Source: an uncultured Prevotellaceae bacterium
GTDB taxonomy: Bacteria > Bacteroidota > Bacteroidia > Bacteroidales > Muribaculaceae
Reading direction: 5' to 3'
DNA length: 50,498 nucleotides
NCBI GenBank assembly: GCA_900316835.1
Contig: ONEL01000014.1
Coordinates: 1 to 50,498 of the forward strand
Shown here piece after piece: positions 1 to 9,421 of the stretch (position 1 is its first letter; each line of letters starts with the position of its first letter). The position numbers and the translations under genes were made by a program. Below the pieces are notes generated by a model. It saw only the letters and a program-made list of their open reading frames with translations, was not told the origin of the DNA and did not search any database.

Positions 1-39
1 GCCCCCTTGCCGCTTGGCGTTCCCCTCGGTGTTTTTCAT
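1..39 (-). CDS. Possible N-terminal fragment of a gene leaving the window
   Basis: Reading leftwards from an ATG at 39, a frame stays open for 13 codons to the window edge (MKNTEGNAKRQGG). It points away from the EcsC-like gene, so the 158 bases between them would hold divergent promoters. The fragment is too short to recognise, and I see no clear TAnnTTTG box for it, so it may not be a real gene. Confidence 0.3.
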   Translation of the reverse strand, partial: MKNTEGNAKRQGG

Positions 40-197
40 AATATTATTTTATGAAAACAACTTTCAGAAGACTTTCGCACTTCTTATTGGAACTTTCAAT
101 GTAATTCGTTGTTTTTTTTTCTAGCTGAAATGTGCTGCTCATTAAATTTTTATTATTAGTTTTGCACCCACCTAAATTTAATTGTGATAAAAAAGCA

Positions 198-992
198 ATG
201 GCAAAGCAATCGGAGATTTGGAATAAGGTAATGAGCTCAGCGCTTAAGCTTCCTGGTGTGGCAGTCGATAGAGAAAAGTTTCTACGCGATGAGCTGAAGC
301 AATATTGCACAGGCTCGCACATCAACGACGCCATCAAGCGTGGCACTGCCGGTGTTGTGCCAAGCAAAATACTCGACAAGTTGGCAGCCGACACCATCAA
401 GTCTCACACTAAGAAGGTGACAATTCTCTCGGCAGCAATGGGAGTGCCTGGAGGTTGGGCGGCACTGGGTACTGTGCCCACCGACATCGCTCAGTTCTAT
501 TACCATGTGCTAGTGGTAGCTCAAAAACTGGCTTACATCTATGGCTTCCCCGACATGCGCGACAATAACGGGAAACTCAGCGAGGGAGCAACCAACCTGC
601 TCACCATCTTTGTAGGAGTCATGACAGGCGTGGCGGTTGCCACTAAGGTGGTGCAAGAGATTGGTGAGCGACTGCAAAAACAAGTCATTAAGAAATTGCC
701 TGAATATGCCATGTCAAATGCCGTCCTCAATTTAGCGGTAAAGAAAGTGGCAAAAATGGTGGGAGCGAGCATTACCAAGAGTAGCATAAGCGAGGGCATC
801 ACTAAAACAATGCCCATTGTGAGTGGAATAATTGCCGGTGTGCTCACCTACAAGTCATTCAGCCCACAGGCTAAACGATTGAGCCTCACATTGCGCAAGA
901 ACATGATTTTGCTACCACAACACGCAGCTAATGCTCCTGCTCCCACTGTTGATGTTGACTACGAAGAAATGCCTCCCGAGCTACCCAGATAG
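198..992 (+). CDS. EcsC-like membrane-associated protein
   Basis: This 264-residue protein is unknown in function. Its centre (about residues 80-150) carries a Gly/Pro-rich stretch followed by a 'TDIAQFYYHVLVVAQKLAYI' segment, which resembles the pattern of the EcsC family, where a threonine/proline-aspartate motif precedes a helix rich in aromatic residues ending near 'YG'. Two hydrophobic Gly/Val-rich segments follow (IFVGVMTGVAVATKV and IVSGIIAGVLTY), suggesting membrane association. I chose the ATG at 198 because the frame upstream to 132 is AT-rich and reads like untranslated leader; a possible -7 box (TAGTTTTG, 157-164) would place the transcript start after 132. It ends with TAG and stands alone. 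The family call is moderate. Confidence 0.55.
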   Translation: MAKQSEIWNKVMSSALKLPGVAVDREKFLRDELKQYCTGSHINDAIKRGTAGVVPSKILDKLAADTIKSHTKKVTILSAAMGVPGGWAALGTVPTDIAQFYYHVLVVAQKLAYIYGFPDMRDNNGKLSEGATNLLTIFVGVMTGVAVATKVVQEIGERLQKQVIKKLPEYAMSNAVLNLAVKKVAKMVGASITKSSISEGITKTMPIVSGIIAGVLTYKSFSPQAKRLSLTLRKNMILLPQHAANAPAPTVDVDYEEMPPELPR

Positions 993-1022
993 TTTTTGCC
1001 AGACAAGCTAAATAGAACCTTT

Positions 1023-1093
1023 AGCTCGAGGGAGTGAGCAGCATAAGTCGTGCCACCGGCACGGTGTGCGAACAGCGAACCTCCCTCAATTTT
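1023..1093 (+). repeat. Palindromic intergenic repeat, copy 1
   Basis: A roughly 70-base element begins CGAGGGAG and ends CTCCCTC, with an internal hairpin GTGCCacCGGCAC. A near-identical copy lies in the opposite orientation at 7037-7106. It is followed by an AGCGAAGCTTTAGCGCC tail also seen near other repeats in the window. Confidence 0.75.
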
Positions 1094-1173
1094 TAATTAA
1101 TTTTAGCGAAGCTTTAGCGCCTGCAAGTGTATATTGGGGGAGGGAGAATTTATAGTTGGATTTGGAGATAGTA

Positions 1174-1205
1174 TTTGTTTATAAATGTTAGTTTAACTAT
1201 CTTTG
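1174..1205 (+). promoter_or_regulatory. Bacteroidetes-type promoter of priA
   Basis: TTTG at 1174-1177 and TATCTTTG at 1198-1205 are separated by 20 bases, matching the Bacteroidetes -33/-7 pattern. The predicted start lies about 20 bases before the priA ATG. Confidence 0.75.
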
Positions 1206-1229
1206 TAGCTCAAATTGACAAGATAGACC

Positions 1230-3695
1230 ATGCCACAGTTTGCCGAAGTTGTATTACCCCTTGCGGTACAAGGCACTTATACTTACCGCATTCCTCCCAC
1301 CATGCAAGTGGGAGCCGGGTGGCGTGTGCTAGTGCCCTTTGGTCGCAAGAAGTACTATACCGCAATAGTGGTGATGACCCATGACGTTGAGCCTAAAGGC
1401 TATAAAGTGAAAGAAATTCTTGCGGTTCTCGATCAGGGACCAGTGTTGCGACATCCACAGCTCAAGTTCTGGCAATGGATAGCCGACTATTATCTGTGCA
1501 CTGTGGGTGAGGTTTACAAGGCTGCTGTGCCTAGCGGGCTCAAGGTGGAAAGCGAGACTTTTATCAGTCCCAACCCCGACTTTGAGGAAAACCCACCCGG
1601 CTCTCTAAACGACCGTGAGAAGGTAATTCTCGACTTCACCACCCAGCGTGGCAAGGTGCAAATCACCGAGCTAAGCAATGCCACAGGATTCAAAAACGTG
1701 GAGTCGATTGTGAGCCGACTGCTCGACAAGGGCGCCGTGCATGTGGCTGAGCGCATGGTAGATAACTATCGCCCCAAGACCGAGACTTGCGTGCGACTAA
1801 CAGTTGAGCGCAACGACGAGAAAGCTTTGCACGCTCTCTTCGACAAGGTGAGTCGCGCCAAGAAACAAGAACAGCTACTACTCGCCTATCTCGACCTCTC
1901 GCACTGGCTTCAGCGCAGCAAGGCTCTCATTGAAGTCACTCAAGAGGATTTGCTCAAGCGCTCAAGCTGCACCCAACCAGTGCTCGCTGCAGCTCGCAAA
2001 AATGGCATCTTTGAGATTTACAAGCGCGAGATAAACCGCTTTGAGATGCTAGGGAGCGGGCTAGTCGACTTACCCACTCTCACTGCCGTCCAAGACACTG
2101 CCTACAAGCAGCTTCATGCCTCATTTCGCGAAAAAGAAATCACTTTGCTGCATGGTGTCACATCAAGTGGCAAGACATCAATCTATATGCACCTCATCAA
2201 CGATGCGCTACAGCAAGGCAAGCAGGTGCTTTACTTAGTGCCAGAGATTGCGCTCACCACGCAGCTCACGCAGCGATTGCAGCGCGTCTTTGGCGAGCGA
2301 CTGCTCATCTATCACAGCAAGTTCAGCGACAACGAGCGAGTCGACATTTGGAAAAAGCTACTGACCAGTAGCGACCCTTGCGTGATAATTGGTGTGCGCT
2401 CGAGCGTGTTCCTGCCCTACTCCAGCTTGGGGCTCGTGATTGTTGACGAGGAGCACGACACCAGCTACAAGCAGCAAGACCCCGCACCGCGCTACAATGG
2501 TCGCGACACAGCCATCCTGCTCGCCCACATGCATGGTGCCAAGGTGGTGCTGGGCTCGGCAACTCCAGCTATCGAGACTTATTACAAAGCCACTACTGGA
2601 CGATATGGGCTTGTGGAACTCGCCACACGCTACGACGACATTGAGATGCCACAGGTGCAAATTATCGACACCAAGAAGGCATGGAAGAAGCATGAGATGA
2701 ACGGCCTGTTCTCGCAAGAACTAACCGACGAGTGTCGCAAGGCTTTAAAAAATAATGAACAAGTGATTTTGTTCCAAAATCGTCGTGGCTACGCACCCAT
2801 GGTGCGATGCAAGGACTGTGCCTGGGTACCCACTTGCGTGAATTGTGATGTTTCGCTAACCTATCACCGCCACGTCGACACGCTCACATGCCACTATTGT
2901 GGCTACACCATCACGTTGCCCACGGTGTGCCCCGCATGTGGCAACCCTAGCCTGCAAGTAGTGGGTTACGGAACCGAACGCATTGAGGATGAGATTGACA
3001 AGGTGTTTCCTGGCGAGAAAATTTCGCGCATGGACCTCGACACCACTCGCAGCAAAACGAGCTATGACCGCATCATCGACGACTTCTCAAAGCACCGCAC
3101 CAGCATCCTTGTGGGCACTCAAATGGTAACCAAGGGGCTGGACTTCGACGCTGTGAGCATTGTGGGCATTCTCAATGCCGACACCATGATTCATTTCCCC
3201 GACTTTCGCAGCCACGAGCGCGCTTTTAACATGATGGAACAAGTTGCCGGGCGTGCCGGGCGCAAGCACAAGCAAGGCAAGGTCATCATCCAGTCGTCTA
3301 ATCCCGAGCATCCTGTAATTGAAAAGGTTGTAAAGCACGACTACAAGGGCTTTTATGAACAACAAATTGCCGACCGACAGCAGTTTGGCTATCCACCTTT
3401 CACTCGCATCATCAACATCTATCTCAAGCACAAACAAGACGAGACGGTAGTGGAAATGGCTTTGCGCTACAGCAACCTGCTCAGGCAGGTGTTTGGAAAC
3501 CGTGTACTAGGCCCCGAAGCGCCCATGGTTGCAAAAGTGCAGACTATGTATATACGCCAAATCGTGCTCAAAATGGAACTAAACGCATCGATGGTGAAAG
3601 TAAAGAAAATTCTGCGCGACCTCTACGAGCAACTTCTTGCTACCGATAGCCGCATGCGTTCTACCCGACTTTATTTTGATGTAGACCCGGTATAA
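1230..3695 (+). CDS. priA: Primosomal protein N', replication-restart helicase PriA
   Basis: PriA is a superfamily 2 DNA helicase that recognises stalled or repaired forks and reloads the replisome. The 821-residue product has the expected layout: an N-terminal DNA-binding region, a Walker A motif GVTSSGKT (residues 309-316), a DEEHD helicase motif (406-410) and a cysteine cluster from residue 527 (CKDC, CVNC, CHYC, CPAC) that would bind two zinc ions. The helicase C-terminal lobe includes GTQMVTKGLDF and QVAGRAGR. The length is somewhat larger than the E. coli protein. The ATG at 1230 directly follows a good promoter. A flavin reductase gene starts 19 bases after its stop and is probably cotranscribed. 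Confidence 0.97.
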   Translation: MPQFAEVVLPLAVQGTYTYRIPPTMQVGAGWRVLVPFGRKKYYTAIVVMTHDVEPKGYKVKEILAVLDQGPVLRHPQLKFWQWIADYYLCTVGEVYKAAVPSGLKVESETFISPNPDFEENPPGSLNDREKVILDFTTQRGKVQITELSNATGFKNVESIVSRLLDKGAVHVAERMVDNYRPKTETCVRLTVERNDEKALHALFDKVSRAKKQEQLLLAYLDLSHWLQRSKALIEVTQEDLLKRSSCTQPVLAAARKNGIFEIYKREINRFEMLGSGLVDLPTLTAVQDTAYKQLHASFREKEITLLHGVTSSGKTSIYMHLINDALQQGKQVLYLVPEIALTTQLTQRLQRVFGERLLIYHSKFSDNERVDIWKKLLTSSDPCVIIGVRSSVFLPYSSLGLVIVDEEHDTSYKQQDPAPRYNGRDTAILLAHMHGAKVVLGSATPAIETYYKATTGRYGLVELATRYDDIEMPQVQIIDTKKAWKKHEMNGLFSQELTDECRKALKNNEQVILFQNRRGYAPMVRCKDCAWVPTCVNCDVSLTYHRHVDTLTCHYCGYTITLPTVCPACGNPSLQVVGYGTERIEDEIDKVFPGEKISRMDLDTTRSKTSYDRIIDDFSKHRTSILVGTQMVTKGLDFDAVSIVGILNADTMIHFPDFRSHERAFNMMEQVAGRAGRKHKQGKVIIQSSNPEHPVIEKVVKHDYKGFYEQQIADRQQFGYPPFTRIINIYLKHKQDETVVEMALRYSNLLRQVFGNRVLGPEAPMVAKVQTMYIRQIVLKMELNASMVKVKKILRDLYEQLLATDSRMRSTRLYFDVDPV

Positions 3696-3714
3696 AAACC
3701 TAATATTCACACCT

Positions 3715-4287
3715 ATGAAACAAAATTGGAGACCTGGAACAATGATTTATCCGCTACCAGCGGTGCTGGTGTCGTGCGGAAGCACTCCCGAAGAATACAA
3801 TCTCTTTACCGCAGCCTGGACCGGAACGATATGTAGCGACCCTGCCATGTGCTATGTGTCGATTCGCCCCGAGAGGTACAGCCACGACTTTGTGGAGCGA
3901 AACATGGCATTTACTATCAACCTCACTAACGAAGAGCTGGCACGAGCCACCGACTGGTGTGGAGTGCGCTCAGGACGTGATTTTAACAAGTGGAAGGAAA
4001 TGGGACTCACTCCTGTGAAAGGGGTGAAAGTGGCAGCACCCTACATCGACGAGGCACCCGTGAGCATTGAGTGCCTGGTGAAGGACATCATGCGGCTGGG
4101 AACTCACGACATGTTTATCGCCGAAGTTCTTAACGTCATCGCCGACGACCGCTTCATTAATCCCACGACTGGGGCACTGGATTTGAAAAAGGCTGGACTC
4201 ATCACCTACTGTCACGGCAACTATTACACCCTGGGAGAGCCACTGGGACACTTTGGCTGGACGGTGCGTAAAAAGCCACAAAAGTAA
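3715..4287 (+). CDS. Flavin reductase-like (flavoredoxin-type) FMN-binding protein
   Basis: This 190-residue protein fits the flavin reductase-like domain family, whose members bind FMN in a split beta-barrel and reduce flavin or act as small electron carriers. Visible family features are the N-terminal 'PLPAVLVSCGS' strand, the 'NLFTAAWTGTICSDP' turn where FMN phosphate normally binds, and 'CYVSIRPERYSHDFV', followed by 'FTINLTNEE' as in flavoredoxins. The whole protein is the domain, with no signal peptide, so it is cytosolic. It lies 19 bases after priA and converges on the RluA-type gene, with only about 37 bases between the two stops. The physiological substrate cannot be read from the sequence. 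Confidence 0.85.
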   Translation: MKQNWRPGTMIYPLPAVLVSCGSTPEEYNLFTAAWTGTICSDPAMCYVSIRPERYSHDFVERNMAFTINLTNEELARATDWCGVRSGRDFNKWKEMGLTPVKGVKVAAPYIDEAPVSIECLVKDIMRLGTHDMFIAEVLNVIADDRFINPTTGALDLKKAGLITYCHGNYYTLGEPLGHFGWTVRKKPQK

Positions 4288-4324
4288 AAGTAGCTTGAAC
4301 TAATATTCTTCCTTTAAGTTCTGG

Positions 4325-5965
4325 CTAGAAAGGATGCAATGTTGATGTCACTGTGATGTGTTTGCCGGTAATGGGATGAGTAAACGACAACGACAGTGCA
4401 TGAAGGTAAAGCCTGTCGCTAGCTGTGCCATAAAGCATGTCGCCCACAATGGGGCAATTTAGTCCTTGAGGATGTGACGCGTGCACTCGCAACTGGTGAG
4501 TTCGCCCAGTGAGTGGCTTAAATTCCACAAGCGCCCTGTTGCCTCGCTTTTCCAGCACTTTAAATTCGGTAACAGCTCGCTTACCATGCTCAATGCTAAC
4601 CATCTGGCGAGGACGGTCGTAGGGGTTTGGGCACAATGGCAGGTCTATCACACCATGATCACAAGCTGGGACAGCGTTGAGCAATGCGATGTAAATCTTG
4701 CCAATGCGACGATCGGCAAACTGGCTTTGCAGGCTCTTGTGCACTTCTTTAGTCTTAGCGACCATCACTAGCCCGCTTGTAGATTGATCGAGGCGGTGCA
4801 CAATGAGTGGCCCCGTGGCACTAGGCAATAGTCGTTTCACAATATCAAGCACTGATGTGGCTTCATGCGCTTTTCCCGGCACAGTGAGCATCCCGGCAGG
4901 CTTGTCGGCAATCAAAATCCACTCGTCCTCATAGACCACATTGACATCATCAACCTGTGGCGGCAGCTCAAGTGTATTCCTTTCAACATCAAGCCCTTGC
5001 AGCATGAATTGCAACAACGGCAAGCACTTGCCACGACATGCGGGATAAAAATGACCATGATGACGCACCTCGCCCAGTGGCGACTGTCCCACCCAAAACT
5101 CAGCCATGCACAGGGGATGCAGCCCGTGATTGAAGGCATGATTTAGCAACTTGGGAGCACAGCAATCGCCTGTTCCACCCGGTGGTAATCGATGCAGGCT
5201 TTTATAAAATATATCTTTCACGCTACAGCTTTCACCTTGTGCGTTACGAAGCACAAAAAGGTCAAACAGTTGCCCCTGCAACTGCTCGCTCATCACCTTG
5301 CGCTGATGCTTGAGATTGTCAACAGTTTTTTGATAATTAACAATGTGCTTCTTGAGCTTATTCAGCTCTTGGGCATGGCGCTGGCGCATGCGCTTGAACT
5401 CGGCTTTTTGGTATTGGCTCTGGCGAGTCAGCTCCCGCTCTTGCTCGGCGTTTAGCTCACCACTCAGTCGCAGTTCATGCCGCTTGGCACGCTCTTTCTC
5501 CATTGCCAAGCGCATCTCATGTTCTTCAAACTCAAAGAATCGTGCTCTCTCATCGTGCTGACTCTTGAGGTCCTCAAAGTCGGGCGACGATTCCAGTGTC
5601 TTAATCCTGCGGTTTATCTCGCTAATGCGAGCCTCGCCGGTGCGAAACAGCCCATTGGGTTCGAGCAGGTCATACACATGCGGCACAAAGTATTGACCGT
5701 CATTGCCGTGCGCCAGATTTCCCGAGTAGGCGGCAAGATATCCCAAGCCTTTCTCATCGTCTTTTACGACCAGTACTCCCAGCATTTTTCCAGCCATGAG
5801 CTGGTCGTGCCATTGTGGCTGTCCAAGCGCACAATCCATCACCTCCTGAGCGGCAATCACGCAAAGCTCATGAGGAATGTAATGAAAAGGATAAGTAAAC
5901 CGCGTGGGGGGCTCAATGCCACTCACATCGTGCTGGAAATGATGAAGCAATGACGACGCCACCAT
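4325..5965 (-). CDS. RluA-family RNA pseudouridine synthase with coiled-coil N-terminal extension
   Basis: The C-terminal third is a pseudouridine synthase of the RluA family: the catalytic motif HRLDQ lies at about residues 390-394 (Asp393 as nucleophile), preceded by 'ILIADKPAGMLTVPG' and followed by 'FKPLTGRTHQLRVHAS'. The enzyme would isomerise specific uridines in rRNA or tRNA. The 546-residue length is about twice that of a minimal RluA enzyme. The extra N-terminal part contains a charged, probably coiled-coil stretch (about residues 130-235, rich in Glu, Lys, Arg and Gln) followed by a Cys/His/Gly-rich segment, an arrangement I associate with Bacteroidetes RluA proteins. It starts 9 bases after the upstream DUF3298-like gene and is probably translated from the same mRNA. 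The target nucleotide is unknown. Confidence 0.9.
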   Translation of the reverse strand: MVASSLLHHFQHDVSGIEPPTRFTYPFHYIPHELCVIAAQEVMDCALGQPQWHDQLMAGKMLGVLVVKDDEKGLGYLAAYSGNLAHGNDGQYFVPHVYDLLEPNGLFRTGEARISEINRRIKTLESSPDFEDLKSQHDERARFFEFEEHEMRLAMEKERAKRHELRLSGELNAEQERELTRQSQYQKAEFKRMRQRHAQELNKLKKHIVNYQKTVDNLKHQRKVMSEQLQGQLFDLFVLRNAQGESCSVKDIFYKSLHRLPPGGTGDCCAPKLLNHAFNHGLHPLCMAEFWVGQSPLGEVRHHGHFYPACRGKCLPLLQFMLQGLDVERNTLELPPQVDDVNVVYEDEWILIADKPAGMLTVPGKAHEATSVLDIVKRLLPSATGPLIVHRLDQSTSGLVMVAKTKEVHKSLQSQFADRRIGKIYIALLNAVPACDHGVIDLPLCPNPYDRPRQMVSIEHGKRAVTEFKVLEKRGNRALVEFKPLTGRTHQLRVHASHPQGLNCPIVGDMLYGTASDRLYLHALSLSFTHPITGKHITVTSTLHPF

Positions 5966-5974
5966 GGCGATAAA

Positions 5975-6820
5975 TTAGCGACGACGGCGACTGTTGCCTT
6001 GCTTTACAAACTTCTTGCCGTAGGCAGTTAGCAATCCACGCTTGCTGAGTGCGCTCAGTGGCACTGCCACCTCAACCTCGCCATCGGCAAATGGTCCCAC
6101 AACGTAAGGTGCGAAGACAAACACTATCTTACCATTCTTGATGTAGAAATTGTCAATATCGGTCACATTGTCCCACCATGCCCCTTCGGCTGGGCGTGTG
6201 TCGTATTTGGGAAGCAAGCGCAGCACAGCTGCCGGCTTTGTGACAACATCCTTAATACCAATGACCTTGCCCTGACGGGTGTCGAAAGGCAAATAATCGG
6301 TCCAGAACATACCATGAGCGCCACCGTAGAAATCCTCGTAGCAGCTTTTGAAAAACGCCAGGTCTTGCTCACAATGAGAGAATGTGAACTCAAGGCTCTC
6401 GGTCCAGCGGCTCAGGGGAAACTGCTCACCATCAACATCGGGGACGGCGAGAGGAGACTTCTTAATGTACTCATCAAACATGGTGTTGTTGTTAATGGCG
6501 CGATAAACACAATCACCCACAAAGTCCTTTATAACATTCACATCGGTCGGGTAATAAGGCACAATGTCGTGATTGGCACCCGAGGCGAGAAATAACGAGT
6601 CGAGCAGATAGCGTGTCAAGGCTGATGCAGGCTTGCCATTGATGGTCACGGGCCAGTCCATTTGCACGGTCTTCACCAGTTTATAGCCGTTGCCATCGGG
6701 ATCCTCACGTTCAAAGAGACGTATTGAGTCGGAGATGACAAAGCGTTGAGTCTTGATAGAGGGAGCAGCCTGCGCCACCAGTGCCACAAGCATGAGTGCG
6801 ATAATAATTCTAGTTTTCAT
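5975..6820 (-). CDS. Secreted DUF3298-like protein
   Basis: The 281-residue product starts with a clear signal peptide (MKTRIIIALMLVALVAQAAP) and is predicted periplasmic or surface-exposed. The C-terminal half resembles the DUF3298 domain found in RsiV-like proteins and related envelope proteins: a 'FYGGAHGMFWTDYLPFDTRQGKVI' type segment followed by 'NFYIKNGKIVFVFAPYVVGPFADGEVEVAVP'. Such domains often occur in proteins that bind cell-wall components or lysozyme, but this role is not shown here. Its gene is first in a two-gene operon with the pseudouridine synthase and has a good promoter upstream. The C-terminus ends in Arg residues (NSRRRR). Confidence 0.75.
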   Translation of the reverse strand: MKTRIIIALMLVALVAQAAPSIKTQRFVISDSIRLFEREDPDGNGYKLVKTVQMDWPVTINGKPASALTRYLLDSLFLASGANHDIVPYYPTDVNVIKDFVGDCVYRAINNNTMFDEYIKKSPLAVPDVDGEQFPLSRWTESLEFTFSHCEQDLAFFKSCYEDFYGGAHGMFWTDYLPFDTRQGKVIGIKDVVTKPAAVLRLLPKYDTRPAEGAWWDNVTDIDNFYIKNGKIVFVFAPYVVGPFADGEVEVAVPLSALSKRGLLTAYGKKFVKQGNSRRRR

Positions 6821-6851
6821 AAAAGGTTCAAGTTTTTCAATTACAATGTTA

Positions 6852-6883
6852 CAAAATTAGTGCAAGCCGAGAGAAAAACCAAA
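6852..6883 (-). promoter_or_regulatory. Promoter of the DUF3298-rluA-type operon
   Basis: Read on the minus strand, TTTG (6883-6880) and TAATTTTG (6859-6852) are 20 bases apart. This places the transcript start about 25-30 bases before the ATG at 6820. Confidence 0.7.
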
Positions 6884-7036
6884 TTTATTTGGATTTTTCC
6901 GAGGCGCCGCCTAATTTATCCACAATTAGTGCAAGTTCAGTGAAATACAAAATGAAAAGCAAAGATTTTAATTTTTGTTTTGATAAAATGCCCCTTGTTT
7001 GTAATTGTGAGAAAAAAAGGCGCTCCTGGCGGAGCA

Positions 7037-7106
7037 AAATTGAGGGAGGTTTGCTGTTCGCACACCGTGCCACAGGCACGACTTGTGCTGCTCACTCCCT
7101 CGAGCT
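7037..7106 (-). repeat. Palindromic intergenic repeat, copy 2 (inverted)
   Basis: This is the inverted partner of the element at 1023-1093, sharing GAGGGAGTGAGCAGCA and GTGTGCGAACAGC with only a few differences. It is preceded by a small GCTCC/GGAGC hairpin (7022-7035). The surrounding stretch 6884-7471 holds no convincing gene. Confidence 0.75.
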
Positions 7107-7213
7107 TAAGGTTAAAGCTTCGCTAAAATTTATTTCAAAATTGATGCGCTGGCGCGCTAAAATATAAATTGTTTTCAATTGTTTGTAATTGTTTGAAAAA
7201 AAATTATCCCAGC

Positions 7214-7277
7214 AGTTGTCTTTAATGAATCCCCTCTAATGCACAAAACATTTGTCAGTAATTGTCTTAAAAAAATC
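7214..7277 (+). repeat. Intergenic repeat module (TCCCCTCTAATGCACAAA type)
   Basis: The stretch has TTGTCTTTAATGAATCCCC, CTCTAATGCACAAA and AATTGTCTTAAAAAAA. The same module occurs at about 21847-21907 and 35187-35250. No function is evident. Confidence 0.65.
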
Positions 7278-7383
7278 CCATCAATTGTCTTTTTAAAAAA
7301 ACGCCAGCAATGTTTTTAGCCTTGTGCCAGCGTTTTTTACACAATTTGTGATTTTTTGGAGAAGATAATTCACAATAAATGAC

Positions 7384-7391
7384 TAACTTTG
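7384..7391 (+). promoter_or_regulatory. Probable -7 box upstream of parE
   Basis: TAACTTTG matches the Bacteroidetes -7 consensus and lies about 80 bases before the parE ATG. The best TTTG upstream (7355-7358) is 25 bases away, so the -33 element is weak. Confidence 0.5.
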
Positions 7392-7471
7392 CAGATTGGA
7401 GATAACGGCGCGATATCTCAACGGGATTTTCCCGCCCTGCCTCTCGCGCTTGACTTTAGTAAATTACATTA

Positions 7472-9421
7472 ATGGCTCAAGATTTAGAACTACAAGATAA
7501 TAAGCAACAAGGTAGCGACTTTGGGGGCTATGAGAAACTGGTGACCCTAACCCCTCGGGAGCACATCAGGCTGCGCCCTGGCATGTACATTGGCAAGCTG
7601 GGCGACGGCTCCCAGAGCGACGATGGCATCTACGTGCTAATGAAGGAGGTGATTGACAACTCAATCGACGAGTTTAACACTGGCTTTGCCAAGCCTCGCA
7701 TCGACATCACCGTCGAGGACGGGAAAGTAACCATTCGCGACTACGGCCGTGGTATTCCCCTCGACCAGGTGAAGGACGCCTCGAGCAAGATGAATACAGG
7801 CGCCAAGTACGACACCAAGAACTACAAGCGCTCCGTTGGCCTCAACGGTGTGGGCATCAAGGCTGTGAATGCCCTGTCGTCGAGTTTCTACATCCGCTCG
7901 GTGCGCGATGGGCAGTGCTCGGCGGTGACCTACAAGGAAGGACTTGTAGAGAACGAGACCGGAATCACCGGCGCCAATGCCGACGACGAGAACGGCACGC
8001 TGGTTCAATTCACCCCCGATGCCACCATCTTCAAGAACTATGAGTATCGCGACGACATCATCGAGGTGATGATCAAGAACTACTCGTTCCTGAACACAGG
8101 GCTCTCGCTCTACTACAACGGCAAGCGCTACCACTCGCGCAATGGCTTGAGCGACCTGGTGAACGAGAACATGACCAACGACCCCCTCTACCCGCTCATG
8201 CACTTCACCGGCGACGACATTGAGGTTGTCATCACCCATGCCGCGCAAATGGGCGAGGAGTTCTACTCGTTTGTTAACGGACAGCACACCACCCAGGGCG
8301 GCACTCACCAGAGTGCCTTCCGCGAAGCGCTCTCACGCACCATTAAGGACTTCTACGGCAAGAACTTCGAGTACAGCGACATTCGCAACGGCATCGTTGC
8401 CGCCATCAGCATCAAGGTTGAAGAGCCGGTGTTTGAGTCGCAAACCAAAATTAAGCTGGGCTCAAGCGTGATGTGGAAAGACGGACCCACCATCTACAAG
8501 TTCATTAACGACTTCATCAAGAAAGAGCTCGACAATTACCTGCACAAGACCCCAGCCACCGCCGACGTGCTGCTGAAGAAAATCCAGGAGAACGAGAAGG
8601 AGCGCAAGGCGATTGCCGGCGTAACCAAGGTCACACGCGAGCGCATGAAGAAGGCGGCGCTGCACAACGACAAGCTGCGCGACTGCCGTGTGCACTACAA
8701 CGACAGCCGTGGCGACCGCCGGGAGGACTCGTGCCTGTTCATCACCGAGGGACTCTCGGCAAGCGGCTCAATCACCAAGATTCGCGACGTGCAAACCCAG
8801 GCGGTGTTCTCGTTGCGAGGGAAGCCTCTCAACACCTTTGGGTTGCCACCTGCCACAGTATACAAGAACGAGGAGTTTGGCTTGTTACAGGCAGCTCTCA
8901 ACATCGACGACGGTATCGAAGGCCTGCGCTACAACAAGGTGATTATAGCCACCGATGCCGATGTCGACGGCATGCACATCAGGCTACTGCTACTCACCTA
9001 TTTCCTGCAGTTCTACCCCGAGCTCATCAAGACGGGGCACCTCTATATCCTGCAAACTCCCCTCTTCCGCGTGCTCAACCGCAAGGATGCCAAGCGCAAG
9101 AACCGCAGTGCGGGTCGCGAGGCCAAGAAGCACAAGGTAGAGACCTATTACTGCTACAGTGACGAGGAACGCGTGAACGCCATCAACAAGCTTGGCGATA
9201 ATGCCGAGATTACACGATTTAAAGGACTGGGAGAAATCTCGCCCGAGGAGTTTGTCGACTTCATTGGTCCCGAGATGCGCCTCGACCGTGTGCGCTTGCG
9301 CAAGGAGGACAACGTGAAGCAGCTACTCACCTTCTTCATGGGCAAGAACACCATGGAGCGCCAAAACTTTATTATTGACAATCTAGTGATAGAAGACGAT
9401 GAAGACATCACAGTGCACTGA
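7472..9421 (+). CDS. parE: DNA topoisomerase IV subunit B (ParE)
   Basis: The 649-residue protein is a type IIA topoisomerase ATPase subunit. Visible motifs are the GHKL ATPase sequences ([22 protein letters not shown] with the catalytic Glu and Mg-binding Asn; [21 protein letters not shown]) and the TOPRIM metal site (EGLSAS around residue 426 and DADVDG at 495-500). The '[24 protein letters not shown]' context and a Lys in '[13 protein letters not shown]' fit ParE of Bacteroidetes better than GyrB. With ParC it would decatenate sister chromosomes. parC is not in the window; instead coaD overlaps its 3' end by 23 bases, so both are probably translationally coupled. GyrB remains the alternative but is less likely. 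Confidence 0.9.
   Translation: MAQDLELQDNKQQGSDFGGYEKLVTLTPREHIRLRPGMYIGKLGDGSQSDDGIYVLMKEVIDNSIDEFNTGFAKPRIDITVEDGKVTIRDYGRGIPLDQVKDASSKMNTGAKYDTKNYKRSVGLNGVGIKAVNALSSSFYIRSVRDGQCSAVTYKEGLVENETGITGANADDENGTLVQFTPDATIFKNYEYRDDIIEVMIKNYSFLNTGLSLYYNGKRYHSRNGLSDLVNENMTNDPLYPLMHFTGDDIEVVITHAAQMGEEFYSFVNGQHTTQGGTHQSAFREALSRTIKDFYGKNFEYSDIRNGIVAAISIKVEEPVFESQTKIKLGSSVMWKDGPTIYKFINDFIKKELDNYLHKTPATADVLLKKIQENEKERKAIAGVTKVTRERMKKAALHNDKLRDCRVHYNDSRGDRREDSCLFITEGLSASGSITKIRDVQTQAVFSLRGKPLNTFGLPPATVYKNEEFGLLQAALNIDDGIEGLRYNKVIIATDADVDGMHIRLLLLTYFLQFYPELIKTGHLYILQTPLFRVLNRKDAKRKNRSAGREAKKHKVETYYCYSDEERVNAINKLGDNAEITRFKGLGEISPEEFVDFIGPEMRLDRVRLRKEDNVKQLLTFFMGKNTMERQNFIIDNLVIEDDEDITVH

Noticed and set aside
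7661..8308. Long open frame on the strand opposite parE (215 codons)
   Set aside because: It is a shadow of the parE codon pattern; the parE product has all its catalytic motifs and the opposite frame resembles no protein.
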